From positions 2,232,001-2,296,000 of the forward strand of contig NZ_JAVDUV010000001.1 in assembly GCF_031456545.1 (NCBI RefSeq): a DNA stretch of 64,000 nucleotides, written 5' to 3'. Source of the DNA: Agromyces sp. 3263. Lineage in GTDB: Bacteria > Actinomycetota > Actinomycetes > Actinomycetales > Microbacteriaceae. This document shows positions 57,290 through 64,000 of the stretch, one piece after another; within the stretch, counting starts at the first letter, position 1; every line of letters starts with the position of its first letter. The notes below the pieces were generated by a model that saw nothing but the letters and a program-made list of their open reading frames with translations, was not told where the DNA came from and searched no databases. Both the position numbers and the translations under genes were made by a program.

Positions 57290-59952
57290 CCTTGGCCGGC
57301 GAAGCATCCTGGGCACCGGTGCTCGATGAGGCGACCCTGCGGGGCCGGCTTCGGCAGTGGCGCGACGACGGCAAACGACGAGCCAACATGCTGCTGCTTC
57401 GCGCCAACCCGACGTGGAGCGGGCCCTCGTCGCTGACCGTCGGTGACGAGCACGTGCACGTCATCAACGGCATCTCACAGCTCGCCGTGCTCGACGCCGT
57501 ACACCAGTACTCTGGCGAGCCGATCGTCGTACTCACCCACCTCGACGACCAGCAGCTCGGCAGCGCCGTGCGGCTGCGAGCGGAGCGGTACGCCGTGCAG
57601 TCTGTCGACGCCTGGGAACTCGTGCCCGGGTTGTTCAAGGTCAGCGACCCCGTCGTCGACCGCAGCGTCCGGGAACTCGGCAGTTGGCTACCGCCGTTCC
57701 TGCTGACCCGCCAGCGTTCGGCGGGGTGGCCCATCGCGCGCGGGGGCACGCTCAGCGGCGACCACGTCATACGGGCGATCCTTGCCGATCTCATCGGTGT
57801 CGACAGCGCCGACGAGGTCGACCTACTCGCCGTGCTCGAACACATCGACGAACCTCAAACCGTTGCGCGCTTATACGACTACAAGGCCGACGAACTCGCC
57901 GGCGTGCTTGCCGCCACTAAACGACACGTGGGCGGCAGCGCCGCCCTCGCAGTGGAGTCGAAGGCGCGATCGAAGTCGTTCTCGACGCTCGCCGTGGCGC
58001 TCGTGGCCGACATGCTGTGGAACGGTCAGGCCGACGCCACCGCACGTGTGCGCTTCGATGAACGCTTTCTCGGCGGTAAGGCTGCCGAGACCGACGTGCG
58101 ACTGCTCGGTGACGCTGCCCGGGCCATCATTCTGCGTCGCGAAGCAGCTGCAGACGTGCACCTCAATGATGTGCTTCGCCAGGCCGAGGCGATCTTCGCT
58201 GACCTCGATTGGACCGACGGCGCGTCCGACTCGTCGGTGCTGCCCGCGGGACTCGAACGTCGGTACGAGCAGCTCGCGGCGGCAATCGAAGCAGCGGCTG
58301 CTGACGCATCCGAAGGCCGCACAAGCGCAGTCGACGACGCGCTTGCCGAGGTGCGCGCGCACCTGCTCGCGACGCATGATGCTGGCGAGTTGCTTGGGGC
58401 CGAGATGGCGACCCGACTCACCCGTTGGCTCGCGTCCGAACCGTCAGTTCTCCCGTCATCCTTCGGGGAGGCAGCAACTACTTACCTGCACGACTCGGCC
58501 TGGGCCGATCGCGCCCTCAGCGTGATCTGGAACGGCTCGGCTCGCACCGCATTGACGAGCGCGTATCGGTCGCTCGCCGAGCGGGTTGGCGAACGGCGCG
58601 GCGCTGAGGACGCTGCCGCAGCAGCTGTGCTCACCGGAGACGTGCCAACCGACATCGCGCCGATCGAGTCGTTGCTGGCCAGGGTCGTCGAACCGCTTGC
58701 GCGCGAGCGCGTGCTGCTCATCGTGCTCGATGGAATGTCGGCAGCAGTCGCCGCTGAGCTCGCCGACGAGGTTGGACGACTCCGCTGGGTGGAAGTCCTG
58801 CCGAACGACCTCACCAAGCGTGAGGCAGCGCTTGCGACGCTCCCGAGCGTCACTCGCTACTCGCGCTCGTCGCTCTTCGCCGGCCGGCTCACCGACGGAA
58901 ACCAGAGCACGGAGAAGACTGCGTTCGCGAAACTCACCGGAGGGATGCTCTTCCACAAGGACGACCTGCGCTCGTCGGCGGGCGCACTGTTGCCAAGTGC
59001 CGTCGAGACGGCTGTCTCGACGGCGGGTCCCAAGGTCGTCGGCGTGGTGCTCAACACCATCGATGACGACCTCGCGAAAGCGGACCCCGACTCGACACGT
59101 TGGACGCTGAATCGTGTCGCGAACCTTGCACCCTTGCTCGCTGCGGCTGCCGCCGCTGGACGAACTGTCGTACTCACCTCCGACCACGGCCACGTCATCG
59201 AACGCGGCGGTGAGTACCGCGCGAACGACAGCGGTGGAGCACGCTGGCGCACGGCGACCGGCGCCCCGGCCGCCGACGAGGTACACGTGTCGGGAGCCAG
59301 AGTGCTTGCGCCCGGCGGCTCAGCAGTGCTCGCGCGAGCCGAAGGGCTCCGCTACACGTCCAAAGCCGCCGGATACCACGGCGGGGCGGCGCTTGCGGAA
59401 CTCACCGTGCCGATCGTGGTCTTCCGGCCCGCAGGTGCCGAAGCGCCGAAGGGATGGCACGATGCGCCGCCCCAGGCGCCCGACTGGTGGTACGAGCGGG
59501 TGCCGGCTGAGGCATCCGCAGATATTGCGGTGCCAGACGCCCCAGTCGCCAAGCCAACGAAACGGTCAGCAAAGCCTGCCGATGTCGTGCCGATGTTCGA
59601 GTTCGCCGTCGACGAGTCGAGCGACAAGCAACCCCTGGCATCCGATCTCCTGAGCGAGATGTTGCTCGCGTCAGAGCTGTACGTCGAGCAGCGCAAGCGG
59701 CTGGGCCGACACCCGCTCGATGATGCCGTGGTCGCGAGCACTGTCGACCTCATCGACGAACGTGACGGTCGTGTCCACCGAGACGTGCTCGCCGCGCGGC
59801 TTCAGCTCGCACCGGCTGCACTTGACCTCACGCTCACGGTGCTCCGGCGACTGCTCAACATCGACGGATACGACACCGTTACCACCGATGCCGACGAGGT
59901 CACGATCGTTCTCAACCGCGAGCTGCTGCGCGAACAGTTCAATCTGAAGTAG
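57286..59952 (+). CDS. pglZ: PglZ, alkaline-phosphatase-fold BREX protein
   Basis: An 888-residue PglZ. The alkaline-phosphatase-like domain is at about 470-760, with LIVLDGMSAAVAAEL (D482) and LTSDHGHVIERGG (D633, H634, H636) as metal-site motifs. An N-terminal helical region precedes it. The C-terminal 100 residues form a winged-helix-like tail (RKRLGRHPLDDAVV, ending LLREQFNLK). PglZ is the hallmark protein of BREX, and in some systems it binds BrxX/BrxC. The GTG start overlaps pglY by 4 bp. Its C-terminal tail is duplicated in the next gene. Confidence 0.95.
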   Translation: MTLAGEASWAPVLDEATLRGRLRQWRDDGKRRANMLLLRANPTWSGPSSLTVGDEHVHVINGISQLAVLDAVHQYSGEPIVVLTHLDDQQLGSAVRLRAERYAVQSVDAWELVPGLFKVSDPVVDRSVRELGSWLPPFLLTRQRSAGWPIARGGTLSGDHVIRAILADLIGVDSADEVDLLAVLEHIDEPQTVARLYDYKADELAGVLAATKRHVGGSAALAVESKARSKSFSTLAVALVADMLWNGQADATARVRFDERFLGGKAAETDVRLLGDAARAIILRREAAADVHLNDVLRQAEAIFADLDWTDGASDSSVLPAGLERRYEQLAAAIEAAAADASEGRTSAVDDALAEVRAHLLATHDAGELLGAEMATRLTRWLASEPSVLPSSFGEAATTYLHDSAWADRALSVIWNGSARTALTSAYRSLAERVGERRGAEDAAAAAVLTGDVPTDIAPIESLLARVVEPLARERVLLIVLDGMSAAVAAELADEVGRLRWVEVLPNDLTKREAALATLPSVTRYSRSSLFAGRLTDGNQSTEKTAFAKLTGGMLFHKDDLRSSAGALLPSAVETAVSTAGPKVVGVVLNTIDDDLAKADPDSTRWTLNRVANLAPLLAAAAAAGRTVVLTSDHGHVIERGGEYRANDSGGARWRTATGAPAADEVHVSGARVLAPGGSAVLARAEGLRYTSKAAGYHGGAALAELTVPIVVFRPAGAEAPKGWHDAPPQAPDWWYERVPAEASADIAVPDAPVAKPTKRSAKPADVVPMFEFAVDESSDKQPLASDLLSEMLLASELYVEQRKRLGRHPLDDAVVASTVDLIDERDGRVHRDVLAARLQLAPAALDLTLTVLRRLLNIDGYDTVTTDADEVTIVLNRELLREQFNLK

Positions 59953-59958
59953 GCGCCC

Positions 59959-61259
59959 GTGACGTGGATAGCGAACGGTCGGCGCCTGACTCCGAGCGCT
60001 GCACAGTCGAGGATGCTTGCGTACGCCGATGCGATGGCCGGCGAATGGTCCATGACCAACCCCTCTCCCGCATCACAAGCGCAGCTCAGGGCCGCCATCG
60101 ACGGGCTCCTCGAGCAGATCGATTTCGACGCCGACGATTGGTCGACCAGGCGTTCATGGGCGGCGAGAGCCAAGCGTGATATGCGCGATCACGTTCAGAC
60201 CTGGCTTTGGGGGCTGGCCGCGAACAGAATGCACAGCCGGTTGGCGGATCCCTCGTCCTGGTCTGCACCGACCAAACGGGACGACCCACGTTCGGGGGCA
60301 ACGGAGGTTGCCTCGGGTCCGCAACCCGGCCCGCAACCGTACGGGGTGTCCTTCCGCGGGTCGGCGGCGCTGGTTCGCGATTGGCTTCGACATCTCGGTG
60401 TGGCTGATACGCGCATCGAAACCGAAGCCAGCGCCAGCGACGGGTTCGTCGAGGTCATCTCGCGCTTCTACGTGGCGTGGGTGATCCACAGCGCGAGTCA
60501 TGTGGATGCGGTGACCGTGCGAGGTCTCAGGGATTCGGCCGCAGAACGAGGTCGAGTGCCGCTCCTGTTCACCAGTGCGAGGTTCACTGCCGAGAAGCCA
60601 TCGCGCTGGCGAATTCAAGCTACGTCGCCCTGCTTATCTTCGATCCCGAGGCTGGGGAACTGTTCGGCGAGAACGATGTCGGACGAACCTTCCGGCGGCA
60701 AGCGCTCGACCCACAACGGACGCTCGAGGCGCTCCGGAATTCGACCGCGATGGCGCGTCGTATCGAAGCGGACGTGTCGGAATTGCCGGCCGCCTGGGGA
60801 GCGCCGCAGCTCGACGATCGGACACCCCTATCCAGGACGGCAGTGCAGGTCGCACTCCCGGATCTGGACACCGCCGAAGACAACAGCCGCACAATCGAAC
60901 TCGATCTCTCTGACCCTGAGACCACGCCCCCACGAGTCATTGAGCCAGCGGTTCGTATCAGCACGTTGCTGATCGCCTCAGAGACCTACGCCTTGCAGAA
61001 GAAGCGACTTGTTCGTCGTGCCCTTGATGATTCGGTCGTCGCGCGGATCGTCGACGCTGCGGATGATCGAGACGGGAGAGTGCGCCGCGAAGTGCTCGCT
61101 GACATCCTTGGAGTGACGCTTGGAGGCGTGGACAATGTGCTCGCGGTCCTTCGTCGCACACTCAACGTCGATGGATTCGAGACGGTTTCGACTGACGCAG
61201 ATCAGGCGAGCATCGTGATCGATCGTGCGTTGCTGCGTGAGCAGTTCAGTCTGAGGTAG
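59959..61259 (+). pseudogene. BREX accessory: Mrr-like domain fused to a PglZ C-terminal domain, frameshifted
   Basis: The reading frame starts at a GTG at 59959, 6 bp after pglZ, and shifts near 60595, where one base appears to be missing. Joined, it gives about 430 residues. Residues 1-115 are unknown. Residues 125-240 are Mrr-like (YGVSFRGSAALVRDWLRHLG; LLFTSARFT joins AIALANSSYVALLIFD across the shift). The catalytic Asp is DGFVEV, but the QxK position reads WVIHS, so cleavage is doubtful. The last 100 residues repeat the PglZ tail (KKRLVRRALDDSVVA; LLREQFSLR), with more than half of positions identical by eye. It is followed by brxD after 10 bp. It may be inactive, mis-sequenced, or made as two products. 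Confidence 0.75.
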
Positions 61260-61269
61260 GAGCAGAGAT

Positions 61270-62610
61270 ATGCAGGTGAGCCCCCGACGTCGCCAGGAGA
61301 TCGTCGACTCATTGCGCCGCGGTACCGTTCCCCAGCGAGGTCTCGACGTGATGGCGGTCGGACTTGATCGCTTCGCGCCGACGATCAAGGCTGAGCTTGG
61401 CGTTGTCGCGAACGGTGGGGCCCAGTTTAAGGCAGTGCGCGGCGAGTACGGCTCAGGGAAGACGTTCTTCGCACGCTGGATGAGCGAGACCGCGAAGGCC
61501 GCGGACTTCGCGACCGCCGAGGTGCAGATCTCCGAGACGGAGACGCCGTTGCACAAGCTCGAGACCGTGTATCGGCGCATCGTCGAGAGCATCTCGACGT
61601 CGTCGGCGCAGCCGAGCGCATTCAAGGAGATCGTCGACAGTTGGTTCTTCAATCTCGAAGGCGACGTCGTCGATGGGGGAGTGGACCCGAACGACCGCCA
61701 AGCCATCGCGCGAGCGACCGACGAACTCATCGAGAAGCGGCTCGCCAACGTCAGCAGGACCGCGCCCGCGTTCGCGACGGCATTGCGCGGGTATCGTTCA
61801 GCGGTTGAACGAGGAGACTCCGCCGAGGCAGATGGCCTCATCGCCTGGCTGGGTGGACAACCGCACGTCGCCGCGAGCGTGCGACGCTACGCGGGCATCA
61901 AGGGCGAACTCGACCACTTCGGCGCGCTCGGCTTTCTACAGGGTTTGCTCGCCGTGCTCAAGGACGCCGGGTATGCCGGACTTATTGTCATTCTCGACGA
62001 GGTCGAGACACTGCAGCGGGTGCGGTCTGATGTGCGTGAGAAGTCACTCAACTCGTTGCGGCAGCTGCTCGACGAGGTTGATGCGGGCCGGTTCCCTGGC
62101 TTGTATCTCCTCATCACCGGCACGCCTGCCTTCTTCGATGGCCAGCAGGGAGTGCAGCGACTGGCTCCCCTCGCGCAACGCCTCGAGACTCGATTCGAGA
62201 CGAACCCGCGCTTCGATAACCCGCGCGCCCCGCAGCTCCGGCTCACGGGGTTCACGTACGAGTCACTGCACGAGCTCGGCGGACGCATCCGCGATATCTA
62301 CGCCGACGGTGCCGACAACGGATACCGAGTCGCCAGCGCCGTCGACGACAGGTTCATCGACTCCTACGCAGCCAAGATCGCCGGGCAGCTCGGTGGAAAG
62401 GTCGGCATCGCCCCGCGAGTGTTCCTTCGCCAGCTCATCGACGTGATGGACAAGGTCGACCTCTACGTCGACTACGACCCGAGGCGTGAAGCGCTCGGCG
62501 AGGCGGGTCCGCTCACGTCGCTCACTGAAGAGGAGCAGGCAGCCATCCGCCGCGGCGAGGTTCGTGTGCCGACTCCCGTAGGCGTCGACGATATCGACCT
62601 CGGCATCTGA
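61270..62610 (+). CDS. brxD: BrxD, P-loop ATPase of BREX type 2
   Basis: A 446-residue ATP-binding protein of the BrxD (DUF2791) family. Walker A is GEYGSGKT (58-65) and Walker B is LIVILDEVETL (D243-E244). It starts MQVSPRRRQEIVDSLRRGTV, as is usual for BrxD. AGGAGCAGAG precedes the ATG, and the stop overlaps brxHI (TGATG). The biochemical role of BrxD in BREX is not well defined; it is characteristic of type 2 systems with brxHI. Confidence 0.92.
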   Translation: MQVSPRRRQEIVDSLRRGTVPQRGLDVMAVGLDRFAPTIKAELGVVANGGAQFKAVRGEYGSGKTFFARWMSETAKAADFATAEVQISETETPLHKLETVYRRIVESISTSSAQPSAFKEIVDSWFFNLEGDVVDGGVDPNDRQAIARATDELIEKRLANVSRTAPAFATALRGYRSAVERGDSAEADGLIAWLGGQPHVAASVRRYAGIKGELDHFGALGFLQGLLAVLKDAGYAGLIVILDEVETLQRVRSDVREKSLNSLRQLLDEVDAGRFPGLYLLITGTPAFFDGQQGVQRLAPLAQRLETRFETNPRFDNPRAPQLRLTGFTYESLHELGGRIRDIYADGADNGYRVASAVDDRFIDSYAAKIAGQLGGKVGIAPRVFLRQLIDVMDKVDLYVDYDPRREALGEAGPLTSLTEEEQAAIRRGEVRVPTPVGVDDIDLGI

Positions 62611-64000
62611 TGGGCGCGGCCGGCCTGCACTCGGCGATCGAATATCACGTCGTCAACTCACTCGGCTGGCCGTCGCTGCGACCGCTGCAGGAGGCATCGG
62701 TCGCCCCGATTTGCAGCGGGGCCGACTGCCTGCTGGTTGCGCCCACCGCTGGAGGCAAGACGGAAGCGGCGGTCTTCCCGCTGCTCTCGAGCATGATGGA
62801 TGACTCGTGGCACGGCTTCACCGTCATATACGTGACCCCGCTCAAGGCGCTGCTCAACAACCTGCTGCCGCGCTTGGAGAAGTACACCGAGTGGGTCGGC
62901 CGCAGGGTGGCGCTTTGGCACGGCGATGTCGGCGATGGCGATCGCCGACGCATCCTCGCTGACCCGCCAGACATCCTGCTCACCACGCCGGAATCGCTCG
63001 AGGCGATGCTCGTCTCGCGGCGAGTCTTGCATCATCAGTTCTTCCGGAGCATCCGCGCGATCGTCGTCGACGAGGTGCATTCGTTCGCGGCATCCGATCG
63101 TGGCTGGCACCTGCTCGCGGTACTCGAGCGGCTGCAGCGCATCGCCGACCGGCCGATCCAGCGAATCGGGCTGTCGGCGACGCTCGGCAACCCGGAGGAC
63201 GTGCTGCACTGGCTGCAGGGCTCGAACCGGGCTCGCGGTGTGTTCGCAAAGGTCGTGCGCGACTCGAGCACGATTGCTGAGCCCGAGATCACGCTCGACT
63301 ACGTTGGCTCGCTCGAGAACGCCGCTGAGATCCTGTCGCGGCTGTTCGTGGGGGAGAAGCGGCTCGTCTTCTGCCAATCGCGGGCTCAGGCCGAGGAACT
63401 CGCGTTCGAACTGCGACAGCGGGGCGTGACCACGTATGTTTCCCACTCCTCGCTGTCGGTCGATGAGCGGCGCATCAGCGAGCGGGCGTTCGCAGAAGCG
63501 CGCGACTGCGTGATCGTCGCCACATCGACGCTCGAACTCGGCATAGACATCGGCGACCTCGACCGGATGATCCAGATCGATGCGCCGTTCTCGGTGTCGG
63601 CGTTTCTGCAGCGACTCGGTCGCACCGGGCGGCGGCCAGGGACATCGCGGAACGCGTTGTTCCTCGCGACCGAGCTCGATGCGTTCGCTCGAGCGGCGGG
63701 CCTCCTGTTGCTGTGGTCACGTGGCTTCGTCGAGCCGATCGTCGCCCCGCCGCATCCGCGACACATCGCTGCGCAGCAGCTGCTCGCGCTCGCGCTGCAG
63801 GAAGGTCGCATCCCGATCGCAGGCTGGGAAGACTGGTGGGCGGGTTCCGCGGTCATGGATGGCGCGACCGAGGTGCTTGACTACCTCGTGGGATCCGACT
63901 TTCTCGTCGCCGATGGCGACCTGCTGGTCATCGGACCTACGGCCGAGCGTGCATTCGGTCGTCGCAACTTCATGGACCTCCTGTCCTCGTTCATCGCAGA
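62610..64000 (+). CDS. brxHI: BrxHI, Lhr-like superfamily 2 helicase, truncated by the window edge
   Basis: The first 463 residues are present. The SF2 helicase motifs are all readable: motif I APTAGGKTE (K50), Ia TPLKALLNN, Ib TTPESLE, motif II DEVH (154-157), III LSATLG, IV LVFCQSRAQAEE, V STLELGIDIGDLD, and VI QRLGRTGRR. The layout is that of Lhr-like helicases, which BREX type 2 uses as BrxHI. It starts in the brxD stop. The winged-helix and C-terminal parts lie outside the window. Confidence 0.92.
   Translation, partial: MGAAGLHSAIEYHVVNSLGWPSLRPLQEASVAPICSGADCLLVAPTAGGKTEAAVFPLLSSMMDDSWHGFTVIYVTPLKALLNNLLPRLEKYTEWVGRRVALWHGDVGDGDRRRILADPPDILLTTPESLEAMLVSRRVLHHQFFRSIRAIVVDEVHSFAASDRGWHLLAVLERLQRIADRPIQRIGLSATLGNPEDVLHWLQGSNRARGVFAKVVRDSSTIAEPEITLDYVGSLENAAEILSRLFVGEKRLVFCQSRAQAEELAFELRQRGVTTYVSHSSLSVDERRISERAFAEARDCVIVATSTLELGIDIGDLDRMIQIDAPFSVSAFLQRLGRTGRRPGTSRNALFLATELDAFARAAGLLLLWSRGFVEPIVAPPHPRHIAAQQLLALALQEGRIPIAGWEDWWAGSAVMDGATEVLDYLVGSDFLVADGDLLVIGPTAERAFGRRNFMDLLSSFIA

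Larger units (their letters stand above)
43821..64000. other. Defence island (EVE-HNH, Mrr remnant, relaxase remnant, BREX type 2)
   Basis: From 43.8 kb to the window end nearly every gene is a nuclease, mobilisation remnant or BREX component, with patches of lower GC content than the preceding chromosome. The left edge is marked by a decayed gene duplicate. No tRNA, integrase or direct-repeat attachment site is visible, and the right edge lies outside the window. Confidence 0.75.

Noticed and set aside
60586..60600. Programmed ribosomal frameshift signal in the accessory gene
   Set aside because: The site CCGAGAAGCC is not a known slippery heptamer and no strong downstream stem or upstream SD-like element is evident, so decay or error is more likely.

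Overview
The window is a GC-rich, gene-dense stretch of actinobacterial chromosome. GTG/TTG starts, frequent 4-nt start/stop overlaps, DUF2510 membrane proteins and heavy use of the hexamer GGATGC/GCATCC suggest a member of the Microbacteriaceae (Agromyces-like). The taxon is an inference: no rRNA or other marker gene is present.

1-7 kb holds assorted chromosomal genes: an NmrA/QorB-type reductase divergent from its HxlR regulator, a DUF2510/DUF4190 membrane protein, a proline-rich protein with a GNRA-type N-terminus, a DUF1697 protein and hypotheticals. 7-21 kb is a pectin/uronate catabolic regulon. It contains uronate dehydrogenase (udh), then a translationally coupled operon of glucarate dehydratase (gudD), an unknown enzyme, a KDPG-aldolase-family protein and tartronate semialdehyde reductase (garR). 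A LacI-family repressor, a GH106-like rhamnosidase, a CUT1 sugar ABC importer without its ATPase and a secreted GH28-like pectinase follow. Four near-identical palindromes (core GTGAATCGATTCAC) lie before udh/gudD, the GH106 gene, the ABC importer and the GH28 gene, so the locus reads as one LacI regulon running from secreted depolymerase to central metabolism.

21.7-31.5 kb is a second catabolic locus: a FadR-type regulator and a CynX-like MFS transporter on the minus strand, divergent from an amidohydrolase, a complete peptide/opine-type ABC importer and a second amidohydrolase lacking the usual first HxH. 31.5-43.2 kb carries an ankyrin protein, membrane proteins, a NarL-type two-component system, a DGPF/YCII protein coupled to an ECF42-like sigma factor, two paralogous coiled-coil proteins flanking a SnoaL-like gene, and an acyl-CoA dehydrogenase.

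43.3-64 kb is a defence island. It opens with a decayed duplicate of the DUF1761 gene found at 21.2 kb, then an EVE-like/HNH endonuclease, a frameshifted Mrr N-terminal fragment and a MobF relaxase remnant. A BREX type 2 (Pgl) operon follows: pglW, pglX, pglY, pglZ, a frameshifted accessory gene, brxD and brxHI, the last running off the window. The accessory gene between pglZ and brxD joins an Mrr-like, apparently catalytically degenerate domain to a second copy of the PglZ C-terminal domain. I do not recognise it as a described BREX component, and it is the most novel item here. PglX shows a local GC drop over its probable target-recognition region, consistent with specificity exchange.
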